Positions 49,601 through 60,618 are shown, numbered from the stretch's first letter. The stretch is DNA of 64,000 bases from Neurospora crassa OR74A (GCF_000182925.2 NC_026505.1:5642001-5706000); one strand, 5' to 3'. Numbers and translations are program-made. Notes: a model not told the origin generated them from the letters alone.

Positions 49601-52600
49601 GGGGCGTTCTTAAAGCCTATTAAAACGACGTTAAACTGCTCGAACCCTTGGGGGCTAATAATTACTATACAATCCTTATATTTAAAATATACCGGTAATT
49701 AATAGAAGAAATTAAAGGTATCGAAGATAAAGAAAATAATATAATTAATTATATTATTTATAATGTTTTGTTAATTAAAAAGAGGATATATATTTAGGAT
49801 AACGATTTTATTTAGCGGCCGAAAGTCGGAAACAATTTATCCTTTTTCCCCTTTAGTTCCTTTATACTATATAATAAAAATAGGGTACGTTAAGGGCGCT
49901 AATTAGTTTATAAAATTTATTCTTCCCTAAGTATATAGCCGGTCGTACGTTTCGTTAAGGAAAGCGTAGTCCTTATATTCTAATAGGTAAATACGAACCT
50001 ATTATTTTTAATTTTACTAACCCTTAATTAAATTAATACGTATCTTTTTATTTTTAATTATAGGGACTACTTTTCGATTACGAAAAACGTTATAATTATT
50101 TACTAATTTAGTAAGTTTCTTAGTAAATTCCAGCGAATTATAATAAATATTAATTCCTTATACTAATTTCGCTTTAGGAATATTATTAGGTTTATTTAAA
50201 CCCTATACTAATAATTTAAACAATTTTAACTTCCGAAGGGGAATTAATATATTTAAATCCGCCTCCTTAATTATTATTACTATCTACCGATCCTCTTCGT
50301 TAAGAAATATTATATATTAATTTAGAGTAAATTTAATTTAGATAATAGGTATAAAGTAGTTAAAATTATAATTATTTATTAATATACCGAATTCGTCCTT
50401 TACGTATTTATAAATATACCCAACGGTCTTATAGGCCCTAATAATAATAGGTTATATAGCGCGATTTAAAATTATAATATTTTTTACTATATAATAAGTA
50501 ATAGTATAATTAAAGATACTATTATAGTCGGCTTAGAAACTATAAGCCTTTAGGTCGAATTTTCGTAGGTCCCGAAGTAAATCGATATATTGAATAAGGA
50601 CTTATATTTTAATAAAGGTAGGTACTACTACTTTTTTAACTAATATTATTTTGCGTAAGGCTACCTTTAGTATTTTAATTATTAAATATATTAGTTTTCT
50701 ATAAATTTAGGCGTAATATTCTATTTTAATTTTCCTAAAGGTTTAACCCTTTACTTTTATATTATAGATTAAACGAAAGCGGACTTCTCTTAATATAAAA
50801 TCGAAAATTATTTTATAATTAATAAGGAAACAAATTCTAAATAATAGATAGGGTACAAAATTAGTTATAATATTAATTCGGATAGGGAAGTATCTATTAA
50901 TCTATATCCCTTAGATGCGTCTTCGTATATAGAAGTCGAATTCTACTTATTCTATAATCTCTTCGCTACTTAAAATACTATTAATTCGAAAACCGGCTAT
51001 AGGAAAGAATTGTAGGTTCTTAGCGAATTTATAAATAAATTTTTTACTAATTAGGATATTAGACGCTTTTAAGTCTAAATAAATATTAACCTCCGGATTA
51101 TTTAGGTTTCTATTAATAAATATAATTAAATAGATTATTTTATATAGAAGGCGCGCTAGTTTAGTAATTAATATAGGGTTTACCTTAATAATTTAGTATT
51201 TCTAGAAAGTAAAGTTAGTATTTTCTTTAGCATTTAATAAATTATATCTATTAGGCGCCGGGGGGCTTATAGTAATTTAGAATTAATTAATAAAGTTAAT
51301 TAGTTTATCCTCCTTTATTTTGCTAAAGGTAATTAGAGTTTAATAATATTCGGCTTAATTAGTGAATTTAGTTAGTACTACGTTAGATTCGGTTAAATAA
51401 TTCTCCCTTTTATTTAGGATATCCTTAATACTATATACGAAGTTTGCTACTTCCTCTTTATTTTCTTTTCCTTCGTTAATAATAATATAATTAAATTCCC
51501 TAAGTTCCTTAGCTTTTTTCTTTAAATTAGGTACGTCCTTATAAAGATAATAATAATTTTAGAAGTATAAATTGCTATTACTATTAATTTTTCATTAATA
51601 AAAGTATTCTTAATACTAATTATTATATCTACTATTTCTTCGATAACGTTCGTCTTATTTACAATTATCTTCCTCCTTACTCTACTTATTCTATTAATAA
51701 CGCTCGCCCGAACTTCAATTCTAATATCCTCTATTATAACCCTATAAAAAATAGCAACCGTACAACGAATCCTTCTAATAAAAGTTAAATCCTCCCTAAT
51801 ATACGTCTTCTTCGTTATAATTTTTAGCAACTTCTTCGTCCCTATATTCGAAGTAAATAATTAATTTAATATATTACTTTTAGAATACTTCCTATTATAT
51901 TTCTACTTTCTCATCTATAAAGCGTAAGTACCGCTCCTTAATATTATTTATAGACGGTTTATTTATTAGGCCCTTTAGAGTAGGATGTAGGTTGATATAG
52001 AAATAGTATAATTACTAATAATTAGTAGTATTATTCTATCTCCGAATATAGCGGAATAAATAATTAGTAAATATACGAATAGACTTCTTACGGGCATTAT
52101 GCGCTTTAATAAATTAATTCTTCTATAATTATAGGGCCGCTTTGCTTAGGTTAATTTTAAATTATATATCTATTAATTAGAATAAAATTTCAAATAATTT
52201 TATATAAGCCTCGCGGTCCTCGGCGGATAGTTTTAATATTTATTATACTATAGCTTCGCCCTTTAATAAATTTTAGAAATAAGAAAATACTTTTAGGAAA
52301 CGATTTAGACTACCTTCGGTATTTATTTAATAATTCGCTTCCTAATTGAAGAAATTTTAGTAATATAGGACCTTTCCTAAATAGAAGATATTATAACTTT
52401 AATATTTATTATAGGGAGTATTAAACTAAAATATACCGATTTTCTACGTTTTCTAATTATTATTAGCGGGCTAAATATTATTAAGAGGGCCAGCGCTATA
52501 ATAATTTAAAATTATATATAATAGACTTAGGGGATTATTAGGGGGCCTTTTATTTAGGAAGGTTAGGCTTTAAAAAGGAGGTAACAAAGGCCGTCTTCTG

Positions 52601-54450
52601 CTATAAGAATTCTTAAGGCTATTAAAATTATTAAAATTATTAAGAATGCTAGTAATTCCCTATTGAAGTAGTCTTTTATTATTACTACTACCTCCTTTAA
52701 ATTTAATTAAGGGGGCTAATAAATTAGTAGAGAAATAGGCCGGGTAATTAGGAGTACCTAAATACTTATATAGGCCTATTCTCTATTTTAAATAGAAGTA
52801 TATTAAATAATTATAAAGTAAATATATAACCCTATAAGAATAAGCGTATTTAAATTGCCTTACAATATTATTAAGCTATTAGAATCCGGGAAAGAAATTA
52901 TTAAGAGGAAAACCTAAGGGAATCCTCAATAATAATATACTCTAATTAGCTTTTAGGGGTACGAAGTTTCCGTAAGTAATAAGGGCCGTAGAAATATTTA
53001 TAGGAACGTTATTCTAACGCCTAATTTTAATATTAGCGTTTCTAACGCTTATTCCCGCTAAGTAAATAGCGGATTCGCCTACTTTATTTTCGGTTTTAAA
53101 TATAACCGAATCTATTAATAGTCCGATTAAAATTTTTCCTTCGATATTTATTTTACTAAAAGTATTAAATAACTTACTAAGAATAGTAGAATTATTAAAT
53201 AGATAATCTTTTATTATAATATTAGAATTATTTCTTTTAATATTAAGTATAGAGGTATTAAATTTAGTATTATTTCGTACTTTAATTTCCTATAATATTA
53301 CTTCAATAGTAGGACGGTAGTATTTATTATTAGAAGATTTAGGAATATATATTTCGAATATTCTTATTATAATAAAAGATAGCGAAGTTTAGTATTTCGC
53401 TTAAATATATAGCGAAAGTAATAAAACAGTTAGATTTACTTAGGACCTAATTCTTTAAATAATTTAATAATCTTCTTCAATATTTCTCGGATAAAACCGG
53501 ACCCTTATTACAAATTAAACTATTAATTTAAAAACCGGACGTATAATTATTAATACAATATTAATAAAGGATTAAAATACTAATATTAATGTTAAATTCT
53601 TCTATATAGTAATAATTAGTAATATTTAGAATATTGTAGGCAATACTTAACGTAGCATCGGATCCATCTCCTTCTTAGGATTAGGTCCTTCGAGGAGAAT
53701 TTTCTATATAAATTTTATTGTATTTAACCGACTTTGAGTATATATAAAATCCTTTATATATTTTCCAATGGATTCGTTAAATTGTATAAGATTAATTTAC
53801 ATCCGCTTAGTATCAATAAAGTAAATTAAATTATTAAATAGTAAAAAATTTACCCCTAGCTACGTTTAAACCTCCTTTCCTTTACCCTTAATATTTTAAA
53901 CCTAATTCGTTACAATTAAATAAAGGGGTTTAACTTAATATAAAATTAAAGCCGTTTCCCTTACGTTCGTTCTAGTTATTTCGCCTCTTATATTTTAAAT
54001 AGTAAGAGTCTAATTAATTTACATATTAATAATAAATTCGTTATATTTTATAAGGATAGAATAAAGATACTTCTTAAGTATTTTATAATTAGTAATCTAA
54101 TAGGGAAAGTGAATAGAATTATTACTATCGTTAAAAGGTTTATTATTAATAGTATATTTAATATAATTATTAAATTAATATTAAATTCGTTTATAATAAT
54201 TGAGAATTCTAATATTATAATTATCGATACTTACCTATACAGAGTAATAAAGATACCGTTCATATAGTTTATAAAGGCTATCGGCTCTCTTAATATCGGT
54301 TTTTATTTAAATAAACGCTATTTTATTTTATTACTATAGAACGCGACTCCAGGGGAACGAAGAAATATAGCACTAATAAGGAATAATTTATAGGTAATAA
54401 TAAAGAGGTAGAAGATTAGTTCGATTTTAAAATTATAGAAACTACTTACT
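46700..54450 (-). pseudogene. Element 3 gag-pol relic
   Basis: Reverse transcriptase is clear on the minus strand from ~49,840 to ~49,400: VSDFRPLNKIVI, then SPQGFEQFNVVLIGFKNAPA, then RTYINNIIIFNKTAEEYF (catalytic DD as NN). Integrase should occupy ~48.5-47 kb. A long coherent stretch near 51,520-51,830 lies in the gag/protease part. Stops are mostly at former Gln/Trp codons. Non-functional. Confidence 0.8.
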
Positions 54451-54494
54451 ACGGTATTATAGGGAATTAAAACTATAGTTACTATTCTACTAAA

Positions 54495-54603
54495 TAACGG
54501 ATTTATTACTAACGGATTCGTTTCGAGAGAAGAATCCGGTAAGTAACGGATTCGTTAAAGGGATTAATACGTAGCGGATTCGTTACTAAGTAACAGATTC
54601 ATC
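54495..54603 (+). repeat. Five TAACGGATTCGTT motifs inside element 3
   Basis: Imperfect 13 bp copies at 54495, 54510, 54544, 54572 and 54591, just inside the 5' LTR of the minus-oriented element. The LTR itself contains the related GCGGATTCGTCCCC. Confidence 0.75.
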
Positions 54604-54622
54604 TTAAGGAACTATAATTAAT

Positions 54623-54836
54623 TGTAATTTAGATCTCATCTTAATAAATAGTATTACTAAATAAGAATTTCTAATTGTAGATAATAATTAATTAAAGAGA
54701 GGAATCCGTCAATAAGACGGATCCTTCTACAACTATCTATACCTACTCTATACTATATCGGGCTGCGCCGAACCGAATCCGGCTCAGCACAGCCCAGTGT
54801 GCACAAACCCAGGGGAGGCGGATTCGTCCCCTAACA
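54623..54836 (-). repeat. Element 3 5' LTR
   Basis: Starts TGTAATTTAGATCTC and ends CGTCCCCTAACA on the plus strand. Its right half is nearly undamaged (AGCCCAGTGTGCACAAACCC), unlike its partner, which shows C-to-T and G-to-A changes there. Confidence 0.85.
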
Positions 54837-54841
54837 GTATT

Positions 54842-55254
54842 ACAATACAATATTTTTTTTTATTAAAGACATTTAGATACACACTAGAAGAATACCTAAT
54901 AAGGAGGTATAACCTTTAAATACCTTCCTAATATTTATATATTTAACGGAGAATTTAGGCTTAAATACGGACCAAATACCTCGCCCATATAAAATGTATA
55001 TTAGGGTTACTTCCCAAACGTCTGACTACACGAAACGTCCGGGGATTTTCAAACGTCCGGGGATACAAATCGTCATTTAACAATTTGCCCCACCCTAACG
55101 TTTGAGCGCACGGACGTCTGTAATTTGAAATGCCAAAACGATTTTTACTGTTAATTGACAATATGAAATTTTCGACTCGTTCAAGTACGAATCGAAACAC
55201 CCCCCCCCTCGCAGTACGGGCGCGGTACGAGCGAGATTGGTGCGGGTCGGCTGT
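54842..55254. other. Right inner segment of the TIR element with subterminal repeats
   Basis: From ~54,990 the DNA is only lightly RIPped. Two exact AAACGTCCGGGGAT copies (55033-55046, 55051-55064), a degenerate AAACGTCTG at 55016 and an AACGTTTGAGCGCACGGACGT stretch near 55,098 form a subterminal cluster. CGAAACA, a C9 run and TCGCAGTACGGG (55,193-55,220) have an inverted relative at 27.69 kb. No gene is supported. Confidence 0.6.
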
Positions 55255-55340
55255 GGTTGTGCAGGGTTAGGGTTGGGTGTGGGAAAAAAGGTGGATCCAC
55301 GTGCGGATAGAGTTTCATCCACGTGCGGATAGAGTTTCTC
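55255..55340 (-). repeat. Right terminal inverted repeat (86 bp)
   Basis: The reverse complement of this segment begins GAGAAACTCTATCCGCACGT and equals 15045-15130 except for three G-to-A differences in the left copy. Confidence 0.92.
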
Positions 55341-55348
55341 ATTTGAAA
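55341..55348 (+). repeat. Right 8 bp target-site duplication (ATTTGAAA)
   Basis: Exact copy of 15037-15044, directly outside the right TIR. Confidence 0.9.
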
Positions 55349-55645
55349 AACCAAACAGAAGGAATACTTTGGAAACGTGGTGTTGAAATATTTATCGGTG
55401 AACTAAAGGTGATTGACTGAATAGTGTCTCTTCAATCCGTTGATATATGTTGATTCTGGCTTCTCAAGAAGGCATACATGTACTGGTGACAAGTGACCAA
55501 GTCTCGGCAAGTCAGTTTCATCTGTCCTGATGGTTGGGGCTCTGCGCTTCAAACTTCTTATAATATTTCTTGTAAATGACATGTACTAGGTACTTCATAC
55601 TTGTTCGGAAACATCCACGTCCTAATGGCTGTGCCAGGTTACCCT
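55349..55645. other. 3' flank of the CtIP-like gene
   Basis: GC-normal, no gene. It should hold the 3' UTR and terminator of the minus-strand gene. The boundary to RIPped DNA is the transposon end at 55,340. Confidence 0.6.
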
Positions 55646-57547
55646 TTACTCATCCCTAAAGAGCCACTTCCCGTTGCCTCGCATGGCCTCGCGCCATCTC
55701 TTCTCTATCGTCTCCCTCTCCCGCCTGTTTGCCTCTTCTCTCCGTTCCTGATCTTCTTGTGTGCCGGGAAAGTCTGGGTCCCAATAACCCGGAGGTGAAC
55801 GCCTTCGTTCGAACTGGTGCCTGTGCTTCCCGAAACTGTTGGCCACAGCTATCGTCTTGGCCTTCAACCAGACCTCCCTCTTCTCATCCATCGTCATAGT
55901 ACCCAGCCGATAGCACTCTGGCCCCAGGTAGTCTTCCATCAACGCAATGTTTTCTGATTTCAGAAGATGAGCTGAGCCACCTGAATTGAGCTCGCTCTCT
56001 GCCAAGATACGGGCAGTCCTGCCACAGCAGTTGGGATCGGTGCAACCCTCGAGCTTAGCACGTTCTGCCCTCCCACGTACTACTTCGTCAAAAGCATACG
56101 TGTAGCCGTTGTTCGCTTTTGGATTGACCTTGAAGTCTTCCAGTCTCAGTTCAGAAACCGCCCGTTCTCGGAGCGGAGTCGACTTGGCCACAGCTCGAGC
56201 ACGCCGCAAGTTTGGAGCGCTGAGGCTTCCTGGTCCGACCGCCGGAACCTTAACCGGCGTTTGCAGAGGCTGCTCGCGCTGTAACGGGGTGTTGGTATTC
56301 AGAAGGCTTTGTAATCTTCCAGGCTTTGGCGTGGCCGATTCGGACGGTCCACCTTTGCCTTGTTCCTTTTCGAGATCTGGGAGCTCGGAGCTGTCTTCTG
56401 CGACTTCAGCTATGGCATGGCCGAGTCTGGACTCTGACCGCGCCACTGGTTTGGGGGTGCCGGAAGTGGCACTGTCTTTGCCTTTGTTCGGTACAGAAGC
56501 TGGCTGGCCAGTTGTTGGTTCTTCTGCGGCATCGTTGCCTGGTGGTCGAGGTGGGTCCCGGTGTCTACGCTTCTTGGGTGTGGGCATCACATATGTTGTC
56601 TCATTGAGGTCGATACTCTCTTGTGGTATGAAGGCAGGCACCACGCTTGTGATCACAGGATCCGAGCTCTCTCTCTTAGTTCTGCGAGGATTAGGCCTTG
56701 CATCACCATTGGTGTCGCTATTCCTCCTCTTCCGGACACGCTTCTCGGAAATGACCACAGGCCCGTCTGAAGATGGCTCTTCCTTAATGGCCACTTCGTG
56801 TGCTGTATCATTTTCTCTTGGAAGAGTGGGCAATTGATCTGGCACTGTAGCGGATAGCGCTAAACGATGTGGGTTGCCCTCCCCTTGATGTTTTGTTCCG
56901 GTAAGCTCCTCAAGCTTTCGTTCTAGATGCTCGGCATACTTTAACCATTGATTACGTTGATCAACGATCCGCCGTGCGATGTCCTTTTTCGCATCATATT
57001 TCGCTTGCAGCAATTTGCAGTGTTTCTTCAAGGCTACCAATTCTTTGTCCTTGTGCGTTTCCGCATCAGGATCCTCGACACTAGCGCGTGTTGTCCCAGT
57101 AACCGTGTTAGGCGAGATTTCTGCAAGGATTGAACGTGACGTTGCACCTGTCGGTTGTTGTGGTACCTCCAAGAGAGTGTCTGATGATGCTGGGGTATCT
57201 TGATAGCTGCTAGCAGTTCCCTTTGAGACAGCCGAAGACGAGACCGGGTTGACTTTCTTGATGAGTTCCTCGAGATTTCTCATCAACGCCTGGTTCATCT
57301 TTTCTAATTGATCGACTTTGGCCATCAACGCTTCCCTCTCGACCGCAGATAACGCATCTTTTTCTCGAAATTCTGGCAGCGGGTTAGTTAATGAGCGGGT
57401 GAACACGATTATTGTCCAATGGAATTCCAGCCATCTGGCATGGTATTGAAAGATCCTACCTGCGTCGAGATCCTTTCCAACCGTATCACAGGCGGCTTCA
57501 ACCGCAGCAAGAATCGCGGCACGACCTTTCTGGTCCCAGAAGGTCAT
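55646..57547 (-). CDS. Sae2/Ctp1/CtIP-family DNA end-resection protein
   Basis: Nuclear cofactor that activates Mre11-Rad50-Nbs1 to open and resect double-strand breaks. The diagnostic C-terminal domain is present: CTDPNCC (CxxxxCC), YLGPECYRLGTM, then KHRHQFERRRSPPGYWDPDF and PGTQE (residues 574-598 of the open frame), the family's most conserved block. Two predicted coiled coils lie near residues 64-100 and 168-217, as expected for the oligomerising N-terminus; the middle is Pro/Ser/Lys-rich and disordered. The ATG (GATCAAAATGACC) is in good context. The frame is open over 633 codons, but 57459-57373 looks like an 87 nt in-frame intron (GTAGGA donor, TTAACTAAC branch point, GCCAG acceptor); removing it gives ...DLDAEFREKDALSAVER and 604 residues. 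It is the only gene in a 2.6 kb island between RIPped blocks. Confidence 0.92.
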   Translation of the reverse strand: MTFWDQKGRAAILAAVEAACDTVGKDLDAGRIFQYHARWLEFHWTIIVFTRSLTNPLPEFREKDALSAVEREALMAKVDQLEKMNQALMRNLEELIKKVNPVSSSAVSKGTASSYQDTPASSDTLLEVPQQPTGATSRSILAEISPNTVTGTTRASVEDPDAETHKDKELVALKKHCKLLQAKYDAKKDIARRIVDQRNQWLKYAEHLERKLEELTGTKHQGEGNPHRLALSATVPDQLPTLPRENDTAHEVAIKEEPSSDGPVVISEKRVRKRRNSDTNGDARPNPRRTKRESSDPVITSVVPAFIPQESIDLNETTYVMPTPKKRRHRDPPRPPGNDAAEEPTTGQPASVPNKGKDSATSGTPKPVARSESRLGHAIAEVAEDSSELPDLEKEQGKGGPSESATPKPGRLQSLLNTNTPLQREQPLQTPVKVPAVGPGSLSAPNLRRARAVAKSTPLRERAVSELRLEDFKVNPKANNGYTYAFDEVVRGRAERAKLEGCTDPNCCGRTARILAESELNSGGSAHLLKSENIALMEDYLGPECYRLGTMTMDEKREVWLKAKTIAVANSFGKHRHQFERRRSPPGYWDPDFPGTQEDQERREEANRRERETIEKRWREAMRGNGKWLFRDE

Positions 57548-57945
57548 TTTGATCGATAGCGAAGGATGTTTGACCGGCGCAAGTTAAACCACGAAGAGCA
57601 AAGATTCCATTGAAAGGAATCAGCAACAATCAACGGCCAAGCGGTGTTGTTGACATAATTTCAAAGAGGTCGACGTCACGACTCACAAGTCTTGTGTAAG
57701 ATGTACTTGTTGGTCTAGACCAAAAGGGTAAACACTGGGCAGGCAGCAACGAGCTAAGCGCCATGTCACGTGCAGGCTAACTGTGTCTTGCAGTGCAGTG
57801 TGGGTTCAGGCTAGATCCACCCTGAATCCCGGAGTAGTGGGGTATGCCCCTGACAGCTGTGGAGCGCAACCCGTCTTGAGCTTCGGACATCCAGTTCAAG
57901 GGCCTGATCGGCTCGCGTGACCGTAACCGCATAACCGTAACCTTT
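57548..57945. promoter_or_regulatory. 5' flank of the CtIP-like gene
   Basis: GC-normal upstream region, ending abruptly in AT-rich DNA at ~57,945. Two ACCGTAACC copies (57920-57928, 57933-57941) mark the border. No promoter motif is distinctive. Confidence 0.5.
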
Positions 57946-58416
57946 TAGGTTATATATAAATTAAGACTTGGATATAGATCCAAATATCCTTGTATATACA
58001 GGTAAAATCCACACAAATAGATCCAGAAGGAGGTTACGTTTTATACAAAGTAGATACGTAACATTTTTTTAAAATCTCTTTGTACTAGCGTAATAATAAG
58101 TTAAAGGCGTATTAGTAGTAGTAAGCCAATCCTTATGAAGTATAGCGACTAGCTATTGTACGCTAAAAGTAATATAGATACCCCTATTTATATATCTACC
58201 GCCCTATCTATTAAAAAGGTTATGTAAAATACCTTCGAAGTATTTTATATAACCCGTAACCTCTTTAAAGTAGATATAATTATTATAGAGTGGTTAGGAG
58301 GTAGGTAATTTAATAATAATTTATAGCGCGGTATTATATTAACTATAGGGATTTTTAGTTATACTACGTAATTGTACGACCGTTCGTACGTATTATAACG
58401 AGTATAGGTTGTACTA
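57946..58416. other. RIP-degraded remnant at the start of the right AT-rich block
   Basis: AT-rich, non-coding, unlike the element that follows. It is probably part of an older repeat into which element 4 inserted. TACTA (58412-58416) is the presumed left target duplication of element 4; its partner lies outside the window. Confidence 0.5.
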
Positions 58417-58756
58417 TGTTAGGAACGTAAGCGAAGGGTAGGCTGAAGTGACTACGGTCGTGGCCATACGTAGGGGACGGTAAGTTAAGGGTTAATTTAA
58501 AGATATATTAATAGCTACCGACTATAATAAATTACGCTTCGTTAAGCTTCTTTTATACCTATACAAACTCTATTCATCCGCTAATGAGCATTATAGAGCT
58601 TCGTACTAATTTAATGCTTTGGCGCAGTGTTAGATTATCCTTCCCGCGAACCTAACCTAATATAGGTATTATTATTAATAATCCTACACGTTAGTTAACG
58701 AAGGAGAATAGTAGCCGTTAAGGTACTTCTATATATAAGTTCTTAGTTTCCTAATA
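58417..58756 (-). repeat. Element 4 3' LTR
   Basis: 340 bp, TGTTAGGAACG...TCCTAATA on the plus strand. Same length and ends as the element 1 LTRs, followed by CGACCCCCCCC (polypurine tract on the coding strand). Confidence 0.93.
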
Positions 58757-58974
58757 CGACCCCCCCCTTTATAAGTTCTATTTTCGGAATTTTTATGCTT
58801 CGTAGTAAATTCCAATTAAATAGTAGAGGGTATTAGTATTGTACTATTATAACGTTATTAAGTTATATTACTAGCGAAGGTACAATATCCTCGCCCTTTA
58901 GTTCTAGCGAGCTGTTACTTATAATAGCCGCCGACACTATATTTTAGATATTATAGCTACTTCGCTACTAATAA

Positions 58975-59428
58975 ACCGCCTATTAGAATATTAATATTAT
59001 AATATCCCTTCTTTTAAATTCTAAATACGGATACGAAGCCGCCCGCCCGAATATTGGTATTATAATATCTATTCTTATAAATTCCAAATATAGATACGAA
59101 GCCGCCCGCTAGAATATCGGCATTGTAATATCTATTCTCATGAATTCTAAATACGGCGAGCCGCCTGCTAGAATATTAGTATTATAATGTTTATCCTCCT
59201 AAACTCCAGCGCAAATACAAAACCGGTATTAAATCCAATTATCTAGCGTACCGTCCGCTAAAATATTAGTATTGTAATATCTATTCTTATAAATTCTAGT
59301 ACGGATACAAAACCGGCATTAAATTTAAAGTGCTAATATTCCGCCTACTAGAATATCGGTATTGTAATATCCATTCTTATAAATTCCAACGCAAATACAA
59401 AACTGGCATTAAATTTACAAAGTTAATC
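58975..59428 (-). repeat. Tandem array, six units, in element 4
   Basis: Same unit as at 15,966-16,541, but three short and three long units instead of five and three. Confidence 0.87.
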
Positions 59429-59429
59429 A

Positions 59430-60540
59430 GGTTCCTAACTGTTATTAAAACTATTATTCCGCAAGCGTATAAGGTAGTAAGTATCGTTTTGCTTAATAAA
59501 GAATATTATACCGAATTTAAGAGTGTTAATAAATACTTTAGGATATTAATATAATTACACCCTATAATTCCTCTTACCGGATATTCTCCGTTATCCGTAC
59601 TTGTAATATAGTTTAATATTCTCGTAAAATACTCTCTATTATCTACGCCTACTATATAATACCTATATAATCGAATTCCGAAGTTCCTCTTATAAATTAT
59701 TCTCTATTTAATTATTTACGCTTACTACAATCTACTACAATACTTAAATATAATCCCCCTCCCTATAAATTCTATCTTTAAAACCTTTATTTCCTTCCTT
59801 TACTTCCTATAACTCTATATATTACTTCCTTTATAAACTTCCTTTACTTATATTATTCCTTCCTAATTACCTTCCTATTACTTTTACTTCGTTTTTTATA
59901 TTACTTTCTTTATTTTAATAATATAATTTTTAACTACTACCCTTATTCTCCCTACTATAATTTAAATTATATACTTTCCTATTTTCCGCTTTTCTCTCCT
60001 ATCTTTTCGTAGCCGCTATTACTATTTAATTATCCTATCCTTCCCCTTTTAATTATTGCCTTCGTTTTATCCTTCTATTTACCTCCTCCTACTACCTATA
60101 TAATTACTTAACGCTCTTCTTACCCTACATTATTTTATATTCGCCTGCCTAAAATTATATTTGCTTACTTTAATTTATACTCGTATAAGGACCTCCTCCC
60201 TTATTTATATAACGCCCCTTCCGCCTACCCTCTTTGTTTCTCTTCTTCTTCTTCCTCCTATTCTTATTTTTACTATTATATCTACCCCCCCCTCGCCCAC
60301 GCCGGCCCCCCCCCCGAATATACGCCTCGCTATTATATATTTATATATTAATCCCTACCTCTTTAATACGTTTAATTAATACATTTATTCCCCCTCTCTA
60401 TTTTCCTTTTTTTACCCTATCCTTATCCTCCCCTTACCCTATACCTATTACTAACCCTTACCCAACTATTCTCTTTCCTATATTCTAATAATATCTATCC
60501 TCTTACTTATTTAGAATATAGCGTTACTTTAACTTAAATA
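59430..60540 (-). pseudogene. Extra ORF relic in element 4
   Basis: Counterpart of the element 1 relic at 16,542-17,760. Coherent in part on the minus strand but more broken: opposite 16,780 it carries an extra base (CGGAATTCGA against TGGATTCGA), a frameshift in one of the two copies. Function unknown. The plus-strand frames over 60.16-60.49 kb are shadows of its pyrimidine-rich complement. Confidence 0.4.
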
Positions 60541-60617
60541 TTTATAAACACTCTAGCCCTAAATCTACGCAAAGTTCTTAAATTAATTGGCTAAAATACC
60601 TATTAGATTAAAGGTAC

Positions 60618-60618
<1 letters not shown>

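Larger units (their letters stand above)
43559..54836 (-). mobile_element. Element 3: Ty3/gypsy-type retrotransposon, RIP-degraded
   Basis: Equal 214 bp repeats at 43559-43772 and 54623-54836 serve as LTRs; on the coding strand they run TRTTAGGGGACG...GTTACA or its RIP form. The sequence just inside the left LTR (CCCGGGAGA on the minus strand) fits a polypurine tract. The right flank is GTATT; on the left only the final T survives next to the gap, so the duplication is consistent but untested. At 11.3 kb it is long for the class and carries an extra ORF. Confidence 0.85.
15045..55340. mobile_element. 40.3 kb TIR-bounded insertion: DNA-transposon-like element with nested retrotransposons
   Basis: The two ends are 86 bp inverted repeats with only three mismatches, and ATTTGAAA flanks both sides as a direct repeat. 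Subtracting three nested LTR elements and their target duplications leaves ~11.4 kb of host element in four pieces: 15045-15407, 24645-31792, 40199-43558 and 54842-55340. Eight-bp duplications are made by hAT, P, Zisupton/KDZ and some other transposases. I found no catalytic motif that decides among them, and the coding parts are RIP-damaged. Size, TIR and duplication are seen directly; the superfamily is unknown. Confidence 0.85.

Noticed and set aside
51522-51830. 102-codon minus-strand frame as an independent gene
   Set aside because: It lies inside the gag/protease part of element 3 in the element's coding direction and is just a stretch that escaped stop-creating RIP changes.
15045-55340. 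Whole AT-rich block as a centromere or bacterial/mitochondrial insert
   Set aside because: Clear TIRs, target duplications and nested LTR retrotransposons with RIP-type damage explain the composition; no mitochondrial or bacterial genes were recognised.
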